In this document: piece after piece, positions 1 to 9,080 of the stretch
Layout: each line of letters starts with the position of its first letter
Numbering within the stretch: the first letter of the stretch is position 1
Source: Oscarella lobularis
Lineage: Eukaryota; Porifera; Homoscleromorpha; Homosclerophorida; Oscarellidae
Direction of reading: 5' to 3'
Assembly (NCBI RefSeq): GCF_947507565.1
Contig: NC_089180.1
Location: 1,922,001-1,986,000, forward strand
Length of the DNA: 64,000 nt
Translations under genes and position numbers: made by a program
The notes under the pieces: generated by a model
What the model was told of the DNA's origin: nothing
Databases searched by the model: none
The model's input: the letters and a program-made list of their open reading frames with translations, nothing else

Positions 1-3000
1 CCGCTTTTTGTCAACTCGTTGTGGCTGCGAACAATATCGTACGCTAATTTCTGATTGCCTTGAAGAAGGCTTGAATCGGCAGCCGCAACGAGATCCTTTT
101 TAGATGAAGTGCTTTTTTTACGCGCTTCCGTCACAAATTTTGGAGCCTCTGACAACGGTGGAAACTGCGCAAGTTTTTCCGACCAGTTGTAGTGAGCGAG
201 ATCTCCTTGATTAAACTCGGAATCTCTTGTGTCGTCCTCGTCAAAGTCATCGGCTGAATTGGGAGGACGGCACAATTTCATCCAGTCATCTTGATCTCGG
301 ATCTTTTTCTGCCCAAGATCTTTCTCTTCGTCTTTCTGTGCCTTATTTGGATCTTCCTCTGTCTCTTCAAAAGGCATTTGAATATTGACTATTGATTCAA
401 TATCTTCCATCAGTTCAATTCTATTGACCAACTTCTTGCTGGCCGTTCGAATGAACTTTTTGAAAGCTTTTGTGGAAGGCAGAGGAATGGTTTCACCGTC
501 TGTATCGGTAATCTCATTCTCTGCTTCCTCTTCTTCAATAGTCAAATGGTCCAGCTTACGAAAAGGTTTGAATTTCATCAACTGATAGTAACAGTACTTT
601 TCGTACTGTTCCTTGTTTGACTTATTGCAAAGGATTCGCGGGGCTACACGAACGACTACAGACTTGTGTCTGCGCACTGTTTTACCCTTTGCGTTTATAT
701 AGTAGTCAGAGACGTAGTCCAGTAGACAAACGTCTTCAATTTCTACCGGACGTCTCATGTACTCTTCTATTACTGTTGGAAGCGTTGCAGTTCGCCCTGG
801 CTTTGCAGCCGGATCGACTTCCCGCTTATTCTCTAAAAAGAGCGTTTTGAATTCGCGAGTAGACGTCACCAGCTTTTCGCCCATAATTAGATGGCAAGTT
901 TCCTGTGCTGAATAGTCGCGCTCGCCAACGGTTTTCATAAGCAATTTGGAAACGACCTTTCGAGCCGGATCAGCCGTTGACATTGTCTCTGTAATCATTT
1001 TAAACGTTTCCTTCAGCGTTGCTGATTGCGGCTCGCTTTTTGTTGCGTATTTTGCGATATACTTACCGACAGCGTATGGGCTGACGATAACTTGCATGTC
1101 AACATTCGCTCGCCAACCTTCCAGCTGGAAGCGATTGTGACTGTTTACGCGAGGATCGTTGCGCTTGTGTTCTATCTCCGCCTCGGTATGTTGCTCCGGC
1201 TTTCCGAAAGGAGAAATTTCCAGTGTCGTTTCTTTTCTCAGCGTTTTTGGAAACCCGAAACGACACACGGACTCTCCAATTAAATTTGTTTTAAGGCAAG
1301 TCGTTTGCTTGCACTCTGTGTGGCGCTCAACAGTGGCTATCAGGCGCTTGTAATCAGCGTCATGATCGCTAATGTCGGCCCACTTTTCATGGCACGGATG
1401 ATTGCCTTTCTTTGTTTGCGGCATTTCTCCTTTGCCTTCTTCGTCGAAAGAAGGATTCATTGTCGACACAAGCCAATCGGCAAAGTCGACAATTTCTTGG
1501 CCTTCTTCCGTTAGAATCTCTTTCATTCTCTCTTCGTTTGGTTCATCGTCTTTGCCAAGTTGAAACTCGGGGTAATCCTTTATGCGACGAGTTATCTCTT
1601 CGCAATCAGGAGCATCCCGAATCCAACCGACGCCGTGCATGTGAGCACTGCCACGATGCTGGTATTCTACGCGAGCCCAATAGTCTGTAAAGCAGTAGAC
1701 GTTTGCCATAATATTATGCAAATAGTCAGTGGCTCGTTTAGTAAATAGCCAATCGGCTAGCATGGGATTGCTGTTCAGAGTTTCGTTTCGATCTCTATAC
1801 TCTGCATGCAATTCCTCTGCCGTTTTATCCGGACTATAATGCGCTGCCAAATTGAAAAACTCGGGCCAATGCAAATCAGCTGCGCTCAGAGTAAAAAAGC
1901 AGCTTGGCGAACCGAGCTTTTCCATCATAGCAAAAAGATTTTTCTTCTGCATGTTCCAATACTGTTTTGTACCGTGCAGACTTTTGCCAAAGTGGACAAC
2001 TTTGTTAGCAAAATGAGGAATTTTCTCCGACGTTTTTGTCATCTCTCGGAGTTCCTCAACGGTGAGGGCTGCATCGCTCGGATTTTGTTTAACAAAAACC
2101 CGAGCTGTTTCTAACGCCCGCCACCTCATCATGGTATTTAGAGCAAAATACCTGAAACGCGGATGCCGAGCAAAACGCCCGTCTTTATACCGCATTATGT
2201 GTTTCAGGTATTCGCCCAACGTAACAGACCTTAATCGGGGACTACGGAAGTCTCCTGCTCCCGTTGGAAATAACGCCGGAAAGGCTTGCGTAAAGTAGCC
2301 TTCCGTCGTAAACTCACTAATAGGATTACTACCGTATGTGGGCCAGCTCATATAGTCCTGCTGGTCACCATTTTCCTTGGAGCTATCTCCTTTCTCTTCC
2401 ACCTGTTCATCGGCAGACTTGTTTCCAAGACTGTCAATAAACTTATCAAGCTTTTGTCTTTCTGTTAGGTTTAATGCTGCGGAAGGCAAGACAGAATGCG
2501 AAAAGTGGACTGCATCGTCCTCCTCTTCATTCGTGTCTTTTTGTTCTTTTGCCTCGTCAGCATTAGCACCAACAGGAGAAATATCTTCAAAGGAGGCATC
2601 TTCATTATCCGCTCTAATCACATGAAGATCTTCAAGTTCTCCATCTTCAGGAAGAGCTTCTAATGCCTCGGAATCTATCTCTATGTTCTCGTAATACTTG
2701 TTGTTTCTTTTCAAGTTTACGAGTGCCTCGAGAACTCGTTGTCGCCTTACGCGGAAGTCATTCACCTTACCGGAATTGCGCGTCTGGCGAACAACGACCA
2801 TTCCCAAATTACTCTTTGTTCTAGGCAGACGGGTCAAAACCGACTGCACATTTTGGGGCAAATTTAGCACGTGACCGCGGTATCCAAATTGCCGTCCGGC
2901 CGGCAATCTGAAAATGTGCATCATAGGTGCAATTTGCGCTATGAGCATTTCTTCGACAACTGATAAATCCTTAAGAGGCGGTGGAACACGCCCAGGATTC

Positions 3001-4154
3001 ATGTTGTTGTCGGATGTAAGAAGGCCTACCCAACCGTTTCCTTGGTCAGTTGTGCACTGCTTGACCATTTGTGTGCTGTACTTTACGTCTAAAGTGGGCC
3101 ACGACTCCTCGCACGAAACACACGTATGGAAGGTTAGACCTTCCATGCGTTTGTGAAATGTGTCTAAGCGAGGATAATGTGCAGATGCAAATTCATCTTG
3201 CGTCTCCCTCTGTCTCCAAAATGGGACCCTTTCCTCGCCCATTTCACCTGATTTTTCGCGAAGAGCAGCTTCCTGCCTCTTTCGTCGCTTTCTTTGCGCT
3301 TCCATATCGTTTCGAAACCGCTTTTCATCCGCAGTCACTTCTCGTCTTTTAGCTGAATTGCGCTTGGCATTAGCTAAAAGGCGCTTTTGGCGCTCTTCCT
3401 TCGTTTCATTATCTCTTTGGACAGAATTTCTAGCAGCGGTACGCTCTTGACGCTCTTGACGTTCTTCTGGCGTTTCACTATCTCTTCGGAGAGACTTGCT
3501 CATAGCATCACGCGAGAGACGCTCTTTGCGTTCCTCTTGCATTTCAGTATCTCTTCGGAGAGATTTCTCCATAGCGTCACGTGACAGACGCTCTTTGCGT
3601 TCTTCTTGCGTTTCATTGTCTCTTCGAAGAGATTTGCTCATAGCGTCACGTGACAGACGCTCTTTGCGTTCTTCTTGCGTTTCATTGTCTCTTCGAAGAG
3701 ATTTGCTCATAGCGTCACGTGACAGACGCTCTTTGCGTTCTTCTTGCATTTCATTGTCTCTTCGAAGAGATTTGCTTATAGCGTCACGTGACAGACGCTC
3801 TTTGCGTTCTTCTTGCGTTTCATTGTCTCTTCGAAGAGATTTCTCCATAGCGTCACGTGACAGACGCTCTTTGCGTTCTTCTGGCGTTTCTGCTCTTCTT
3901 TCTGCAAGGTGGCTTTCGGCGTCCTTCCTTCTGCGAGCGAATGTCTCATCGACACTTTCGGAAGACCTCTTGTGACGCATTCTAAAGAGAGCATTGCATT
4001 TTTCGGTCTCCTTCTGCGCGTCAGACTGATCTAGACGATTGGTTCGCCTTCGTTCGCGAGCGAGTCGCCTTTGTCTTGAAGAGGGGGATTCCCCTGAAGT
4101 GTCTTCGTATTTGTGCGATTTTTCATTCGCAAGCGGAAGCAAAGCCTGCCGCAT
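1..4154 (-). CDS. Helitron RepHel protein, Rep part (runs off left edge)
   Basis: One long minus-strand frame enters the window at base 1 and can start at the ATG at 4154 (about 1384 codons visible). It starts with a basic region holding 23-residue repeats. A segment near 2240-2330 (YFTQAFPALFPTGAGDF) is typical of Helitron N-terminal domains. The HUH nuclease motif lies near 1621-1680 (EYQHRGSAHMHG) and the catalytic tyrosine motif near 1036-1080 (GKYIAKYATK). Rep of this family nicks and joins DNA in rolling-circle transposition. The PIF1-like helicase should follow; only its start (near bases 1-60, NQKLAYDIV) is seen. I saw no stop in the segments translated. A later start at 3978 is possible. 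Element ends were not identified. The call is strong; present activity is unknown. Confidence 0.85.
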   Translation of the reverse strand, partial: MRQALLPLANEKSHKYEDTSGESPSSRQRRLARERRRTNRLDQSDAQKETEKCNALFRMRHKRSSESVDETFARRRKDAESHLAERRAETPEERKERLSRDAMEKSLRRDNETQEERKERLSRDAISKSLRRDNEMQEERKERLSRDAMSKSLRRDNETQEERKERLSRDAMSKSLRRDNETQEERKERLSRDAMEKSLRRDTEMQEERKERLSRDAMSKSLRRDSETPEERQERQERTAARNSVQRDNETKEERQKRLLANAKRNSAKRREVTADEKRFRNDMEAQRKRRKRQEAALREKSGEMGEERVPFWRQRETQDEFASAHYPRLDTFHKRMEGLTFHTCVSCEESWPTLDVKYSTQMVKQCTTDQGNGWVGLLTSDNNMNPGRVPPPLKDLSVVEEMLIAQIAPMMHIFRLPAGRQFGYRGHVLNLPQNVQSVLTRLPRTKSNLGMVVVRQTRNSGKVNDFRVRRQRVLEALVNLKRNNKYYENIEIDSEALEALPEDGELEDLHVIRADNEDASFEDISPVGANADEAKEQKDTNEEEDDAVHFSHSVLPSAALNLTERQKLDKFIDSLGNKSADEQVEEKGDSSKENGDQQDYMSWPTYGSNPISEFTTEGYFTQAFPALFPTGAGDFRSPRLRSVTLGEYLKHIMRYKDGRFARHPRFRYFALNTMMRWRALETARVFVKQNPSDAALTVEELREMTKTSEKIPHFANKVVHFGKSLHGTKQYWNMQKKNLFAMMEKLGSPSCFFTLSAADLHWPEFFNLAAHYSPDKTAEELHAEYRDRNETLNSNPMLADWLFTKRATDYLHNIMANVYCFTDYWARVEYQHRGSAHMHGVGWIRDAPDCEEITRRIKDYPEFQLGKDDEPNEERMKEILTEEGQEIVDFADWLVSTMNPSFDEEGKGEMPQTKKGNHPCHEKWADISDHDADYKRLIATVERHTECKQTTCLKTNLIGESVCRFGFPKTLRKETTLEISPFGKPEQHTEAEIEHKRNDPRVNSHNRFQLEGWRANVDMQVIVSPYAVGKYIAKYATKSEPQSATLKETFKMITETMSTADPARKVVSKLLMKTVGERDYSAQETCHLIMGEKLVTSTREFKTLFLENKREVDPAAKPGRTATLPTVIEEYMRRPVEIEDVCLLDYVSDYYINAKGKTVRRHKSVVVRVAPRILCNKSNKEQYEKYCYYQLMKFKPFRKLDHLTIEEEEAENEITDTDGETIPLPSTKAFKKFIRTASKKLVNRIELMEDIESIVNIQMPFEETEEDPNKAQKDEEKDLGQKKIRDQDDWMKLCRPPNSADDFDEDDTRDSEFNQGDLAHYNWSEKLAQFPPLSEAPKFVTEARKKSTSSKKDLVAAADSSLLQGNQKLAYDIVRSHNELTKS
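3436..3905 (-). repeat. 69-bp in-frame tandem repeat in RepHel
   Basis: A 69-bp unit recurs at exact spacing (repeated GCGTCACGTG at 3574, 3643, 3712, 3781 and 3850), with more diverged units at 3436-3570. It encodes a 23-residue unit of the type ERLSRDAMSKSLRRDNETQ. Inner units are nearly identical, so recent expansion or homogenisation is likely. Arg/Glu-rich repeats of this kind are common at the N-terminus of metazoan Helitron proteins. Confidence 0.85.
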
Positions 4155-4437
4155 TGAAGAGTCGCATGCATTACTTGCCCAATAAGGCAAAAAAATCGGC
4201 GCGTGCCCACTCAAAGTGGGCGCGACAACCGATATTATCCCGTGAGGTGATTCAACCGCAAACGCATCATCAACGCGGAGCGGGATCAAGCCCACGCGAT
4301 CGTTCGCAGTTCGCGAAGCGATCGATTTGCTGGTATCTGGATCGGAGAAAGGAGAAAAGCTGGTGTCATTCATTGAGAAGGTGTGTGACGTCACAATGTA
4401 GAGGTGTTCGATGTTGCAAATTACAAGTCAGCTACGC

Positions 4438-4556
4438 ATTCGAGACTTCAGATCGCTCTCCGAGCGATCCTTCGGATCGCTCTCCGATCGATCTTTCGGA
4501 TCGCTCTCCGAGCGATCTTTTCGAGCGATCCGAAGGATCGCTCGTCGATTTCCCTT
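4438..4556. repeat. Cluster of GATCGCTC/GAGCGATC palindromes
   Basis: About five copies of GATCGCTCTCCGAGCGATC-like units lie head to tail, separated by TTCGGATC or TTTCGGATC. The segment can fold into several alternative hairpins. It lies upstream of the RepHel start, so it could belong to the Helitron 5-prime region or be an unrelated repeat. Confidence 0.6.
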
Positions 4557-4612
4557 GGCTCCAGTGTTGTCGAGCATAGGCCATTGATCCGGGCGTGTTC
4601 GACGGGCCGGTT

Positions 4613-4878
4613 GCGTCACAGATACTGTTTTGATTGTGACGTCAGAGCTGGACAATCAAAACCTTCGTTTTCCTTTGTCAGGGCATATATAGAAATAAAA
4701 ATAGCTCAGTGCAATTTAAAATAGGGGTTTTTAAACATTTTTTCTGTTTGTCATAGAAAAAACGCTTTTGTCGCGCCGCAAATCGCCTTTTTTGGGGCAC
4801 CGTTTTGGGCCCTATTTCGCGCATGCGCTGTACGAAAAAACGGGTTTTTAAGTTACGTCACAATGCCGAGCGTGACGA

Positions 4879-4909
<31 letters not shown>

Positions 4910-5008
4910 TACATACAGACACTTCCGGCCCTAAGATCACGTTTGAAAGAGCCTCCCTCCGTCGTTATACGGGCTCCACCCGTACAACTGTGGTGGTCGG
5001 CTCCATAA
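4613..5008 (+). repeat. Dispersed repeat 'R', partial copy, with (GACA)n
   Basis: Matches 45055-45435 over its length: a start at TTTTGATTGTGACGTCAGAG, a TCGCGCATGCGCTGTACGAA block, a GACA microsatellite (about 4880-4912) and the end GTACAACTGTGGTGGTCGGC. A truncated copy is at 46590-46791 and an end relic at 25630-25655. No coding capacity is seen. Class unknown; SINE-like or LTR-like are both possible. Confidence 0.75.
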
Positions 5009-5028
5009 TTAAAAATGCGGTACGAGCT

Positions 5029-5388
5029 AGCGGCGGAGCATTGACGAAAAAGCATCTCACTCTCGTGTCGGAAGTAGCGATGGAAATTTTGGATGGCTCT
5101 AGAAAGTTTGAAGACAAATTGGGCATTGCAAAGACATCCACGCACACCGTTCGTTCCTTTGACAATGACGTCCAAAAGATGGTTGCAGTACTGCTGGAAG
5201 AGGAAGTTGTCACCATGAAAAGTGACAGAACATGGATAGAATGGGATTTCGTCGATCCAAGACGAGAAGGAATCCTGAAAGTAGAGAACGGGTGGCTCCA
5301 AAACTACCTGCAGAAGAAAATTGCTAAAGAGACTGTCGAAAGCCAAAAGAGGACGGTTGATGATGTAGAAGAAGTGCAAGGGCTCTGA
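5029..5388 (+). CDS. Unidentified open frame, probably a 3-prime exon
   Basis: An open frame of about 120 codons starts directly after the end of repeat R and stops at 5388. The peptide is acidic to neutral, with a central stretch HTVRSFDNDVQKMVAVLLEE and then PRREGILKVENGWLQNYL, and looks like folded protein rather than noise. An in-frame ATG at 4990 lies inside the repeat and is unlikely to be the true start. Family not recognised. It converges on the RecQ-like gene, which ends at 5418. Confidence 0.45.
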   Translation, partial: SGGALTKKHLTLVSEVAMEILDGSRKFEDKLGIAKTSTHTVRSFDNDVQKMVAVLLEEEVVTMKSDRTWIEWDFVDPRREGILKVENGWLQNYLQKKIAKETVESQKRTVDDVEEVQGL

Positions 5389-7043
5389 AAAGCATGCTAC
5401 GAAAGATAATTTATTATTTAATTAATAGCCTTCGAACAATAGCTGTGTTCGCTAGCAACCATCTTTGAAGCTTTAGCCATGCAATCGTTAAGCGCAATTG
5501 AGAGAGATGAGGCGTACTTTTCATTGAGGCCAGTAGCAGCCTGAATATTGTCAACTGTACGTAGCACTGCACAGTTGTCCCGTACGTGAGACAGCAGACG
5601 ATTACTAACGATGGCTTCAGCGCCGAGGCAAGACAGGCCGCTATTTTCGAACTCTCGTTCCCTCCATTCATAGAGAGACCTGTCTATGTACCAGTCGCCT
5701 GTTGAAGGTGAATTGTCGCCTTTTGATTTTCGCTTTCTCTTCAAGTTTCCGCTGGTTCGCTTTCCTCTGGCTTGCCTTGGGTAGACAAAGAGACCGTATG
5801 GATCTTCTCCTTCTTTGTTGCAGTTAGAGCAGCACGGGTGCCCAGCTTGATCCTCAGCGCTGTACGAGGATTCCAAGTATTGGCAGATTTGCTTCCTCAA
5901 GCAAGTCTTTTCCTGGAGAATTTTGTCCAAATCTGTTTTATTACTCTTCTTGCTAGAAGGCCTGTAGAGGAGGCAGGTGGCAGGACTGCCATCACGACCA
6001 GCTCGACCGAACATCTAAGGTCATTTGATTAGTTAGCTGCCGAAGCCTATGTTGTTTACTATTCTACCTGAAACATGCCCTCGACGGTATCAGGTGATCC
6101 GTAACAAACAACAATTCTGACGTCACTAATATCAATTCCCTAAATAATAAAATAACTTTGACAAGAAAAATAGATTGCAATTTATAATACTACCATTCCA
6201 AATCCGACGGTAGCAATGACGAGAACTTTGCGTCCCTCTCGAAAATCTCTTTCTGTTTGACGTCTCATTTCTGTGGTTAGGGATGAATTGCGACTTGGTC
6301 TGGATACTTTGAATGAAAGATTTCCCATATGTCCGTGGCAACATTTTTTGTTTTGACAAATATTATTGTCTTCTCTTTTCCTGAAATCAGGGATTCCATG
6401 ACAGGTTGAAGAGATGCCTAGTGAATAAGAATAGAAGTGTAAGCATTAGGTACGTCAAATGAGTGATGAACCTCGTGCGTTTGACGTTGCTTCAGAAACC
6501 ATATGTACAGGTTTGGTCTGTTTATAGTTGTTACGACGAAATTTGGGTTTTTCAGCCCAATTCTTTCTTCTATTGTAATCTTTGTACGTTTTGTTAGAGT
6601 TGCTGTTAGTGCCATGACCGGGCATGCAGAGACGTCTCGAAGACGTCGAAAAAATTTAAAGTCCACTCTAAAGTCATCACCCCTGTACCATTAGATGATT
6701 GTGTACAGGCATTCTAGTGAATTCTAAACTATTGCTCACCATTCTGCAACGCAGTGAGCTTCGTCGATTGCTATTAGGACGAGACGCTTAGATAGGGTCT
6801 TCATAGTCTGAAGCCATGCAGAAGGGGTGCACAGCACATTCAGGAGACAAATAAACTGAGCATGGAAACGTTATAAAGAAAAACCACAGTTATTCTAGAA
6901 ACGTACAGTATTGAAAAGTCGACAAGTCTTCAGCGGTTAAGAGCTTGGCTTGTGCAACGGTAACGCAAGCTACGGCTGACGGTTTTTCAGCTTGAAAACT
7001 TGCTCGACAAAGTTGTATCTTATGGCGCTACAACAGGGTCAAA

Positions 7044-7201
7044 ATGAATGAATGAATGAATGAATGAATGAATGAATGAATGAATGAATGATACGAATGA
7101 ATGAATGAATGAATGAATGATACGAATGAATGAATGAATGAATGAATGAATGAATGAATGAATGATACGAATGAATGAATGAATGAATGAATGAATGAAT
7201 G
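7044..7201. repeat. (TGAA)n microsatellite with spaced ATAC breaks
   Basis: Tandem TGAA repeats, interrupted by ATACGAATG units, form the left arm of the TIR element. The right arm (7996-8257) is the inverted ATTC version with more interruptions. Both strands read as His-Ser-Phe-Ile repeats, which I do not regard as protein. Confidence 0.95.
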
Positions 7202-7351
7202 CAACTGAAAGTTGTCTTTATTGAAATCATAAGGACATAATGAAGAAATATTTTGTTCACGACGAGGACTCAGCACTTACAGCAGGTTTGATTTTTTTGC
7301 TGGAAAGTTATTAGTGATTTGATGAAACTTTATTTAGAGGGGATCCTCAAA

Positions 7352-7760
7352 ATGTTTGCAACAGCTGCCTTTACCGAGAAGAAGGAAGATGAAGAAAAAT
7401 GGCAGCAAGAGACAGACGCGTACATGCTGTTTCAAAGATTTCTAGACGACTGCGAAGGTATAAAAGAACACTTATTCTCCAATATTAAACTCTAAAATCG
7501 GGTTATCGTTTTCAGAGAGAAAGCACTACTGCAGCCTGTCCCATGTCCTGGCATTTTTCACCGGATCAAATGCAATTCCTCCTACTGGCTTTAGGCTGAA
7601 GCCCAAGTTGCATTTCAGTCATTCAGCAATTTTCCCACAGAGTTCAATATGCTTCCTAACGCTGACCTTGCCCGTTCAGAAAAAAGGTGAAGATGCGGAG
7701 GCATACGTCGAACGTTTAGTTCATGCCTTCGTCAACGTCACTCACCTTGGCCAAATTTGA
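7352..7760 (+). CDS. HECT-like C-lobe protein inside TIR element
   Basis: Two exons (7352-7457 and 7516-7760) are joined by a 58-bp GT-AG intron. The second exon reads SLSHVLAFFTGSNAIPPTGF, then a segment ending FPQSSICFLTLTLPV, then EDAEAYVERLVHAFVN. This is the C-lobe pattern of HECT-type ubiquitin ligases as seen in many invertebrate HECT/G2E3-like proteins, with the candidate catalytic Cys in SSICF. The N-lobe is absent, so ligase activity alone is unlikely. The first exon (DEEKWQQETDAYMLFQRFL) matches the linker before the C-lobe in those proteins. Start chosen at the first ATG of exon 1; a longer 5-prime exon is possible. Confidence 0.65.
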
Positions 7761-8727
7761 ATCAAACTTGTTAAACGTTTTTTGTCACTGCGCTGTGTTG
7801 CGTACATTGAAATCTTTTTGCGTTATTTCGAAATGACCAGGTTGTTCCTTTTAAAGGCTGTAATTGTGTTCGGATTTGAAAAACAGACCATTCTAAATCT
7901 GTCAGGGTTGTTGCTAATTAGGCATTAAAAGTCTGTGATTGTGTTCCGAATTGAGAAACATACTTTCAAAATTTCAATAAAGACAACTTTCAGTTGCATT
8001 CATTCGTATCATTCATTCATTCATTCATTCATTCATTCATTCGTATCATTCATTCATTCATTCATTCATTCATTCATTCATTCATTCGTATCATTCATTC
8101 ATTCATTCATTCATTCATTCATTCGTATCATTCATTCATTCATTCATTCATTCATTCGTATCATTCATTCATTCATTCATTCATTCATTCATTCATTCAC
8201 TCGTATCATTCATTCATTCATTCATTCATTCATTCATTCGTATCATTCATTCATTTTGACCCTGTTGTAGCGCCATAGTATCTGTCGTTGAGATCATCAC
8301 TTGGCGTCTGTACCTGTTCTCTCATCAGGGCGCTAAGAGGACTAACTATAACAGCGCAGGAAGACTTTCCAAGTAAGCGAGGTGGAAGCTGGTAGCAAAG
8401 GGATTTTCCACCATTCGTTCCAAAACGAACTACCACGTCTTCCCCCTCGCTATGCTGAGGATGGCATCTAACTGCCCCGGACGAAAGTCCGAGAGCTGAA
8501 AGTCGTTCCGTAGAACGTCGCAAGCCAAGGTTGTCAGTGGCGGCTCTATTTTGAAAGACGCGGTCCTGCAAGCGAAGTGCGCTAGCGAAGAGAGGCACGA
8601 GAGCCACGAGACCTAAGCACGAGTGCACGAGAGCGATACTACTTTGGTGTTAAGACAAGTATTTAAAGAAGCACTGACCGCTGCCCCAAAGGGGGGTCCC
8701 ACGTGACCTTTTCGCACCTTAGAAGTA

Positions 8728-8781
8728 CCAGGCCCTTCTCCCCTCCCGTGTTTATACGGGAGATCAGGGAGAAGGGCCTGG
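8728..8781. repeat. 54-bp palindromic repeat, copy A
   Basis: Near-perfect hairpin with arms of CCAGGCCCTTCTCCC type and a central CCCGTGTTTATACGGG stem. Copies lie at 11132-11180 (one arm decayed) and 28556-28606; a variant with the same tips lies at 27292-27350. Behaves like a small foldback or MITE family. Confidence 0.8.
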
Positions 8782-8799
8782 CTACGCTTCTCCTCTATC

Positions 8800-9080
8800 T
8801 ATGCTATTAGCCTCGATACTCCAGACCCTCGCGCGTTAAGGGGGTGTGGTTGGCGAAGTCGTCGAACACACATCTTCGCCAATGAACGTCTGGAGGCCGT
8901 CGATAAAGTGTTTCATTTACTGCGAGTGCATGTACCGGAAATACGGGTCAGCGAGAAATTACGTCAGTGTGTGACGTAATCGCAAGTGCTCTATTAGACT
9001 ACTGTTCAGTTCCATCTCCCCAAGACCAAAATAGAACGTTCTCCTCCTCGTCCCCTCCTTCAGTCAGTCAGTCGTCGACA
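8800..9080. other. Non-coding spacer downstream of Wnt
   Basis: No supported gene. A short inverted repeat (ACTCCAGAC near 8818, GTCTGGAGG near 8888) and a small hairpin (GGCGAAG near 8852, CTTCGCC near 8874) are visible. Confidence 0.5.

Larger units (their letters stand above)
7021..8277. mobile_element. 1257-bp TIR element carrying a HECT-like gene
   Basis: Both ends start TATGGCGCTACAACAGGGTC (inverted), followed by TGAA/ATTC microsatellites and a further shared block, CAACTGAAAGTTGTCTTTAT at about 7200-7220, inverted at 7975-8000. Flanks show a 6-bp duplication GTATCT at 7015-7020 and 8278-8283. Inverted arms are about 210 and 300 bp, differing mainly in microsatellite length. The interior holds a two-exon HECT-like gene rather than a recognisable transposase, so the element looks non-autonomous and may have captured a host gene fragment. 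It interrupts the RecQ-like gene. Confidence 0.8.
5418..8640 (-). pseudogene. RecQ-like DNA helicase, interrupted and frame-shifted
   Basis: Exons on the minus strand carry the RecQ helicase motifs in order: an entry segment (SDFRPGQLDAI, about 8450-8490), Walker A (TNGGKSLCYQLP, about 8390-8430), the DEAH box (IDEAHCVAEW, about 6745-6775), motif III (MALTATLTKRT, about 6585-6615) and motif VI (GRAGRDGS, about 5990-6012). A Cys cluster (PCCSNC) and a C-terminal tail end at 5418. RecQ enzymes unwind DNA 3-prime to 5-prime in repair. The first two motifs lie in different frames, broken at a G run near 8445-8455, and a 1257-bp element sits at 7021-8277. The gene is either decayed or contains a base-calling error. 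If the break is an error and the element is intronic, it could still be functional. Confidence 0.75.

Noticed and set aside
385-2625. Many short plus-strand open frames in the first 4 kb
   Set aside because: They are antisense shadows of the long minus-strand RepHel frame.
4858-5379. 173-codon minus-strand frame
   Set aside because: It runs through the GACA microsatellite and repeat R and is antisense to the better plus-strand frame at 5029-5388.
7994-8278. His-Ser-Phe-Ile repeat peptide
   Set aside because: It is a translated ATTC microsatellite within the TIR element.
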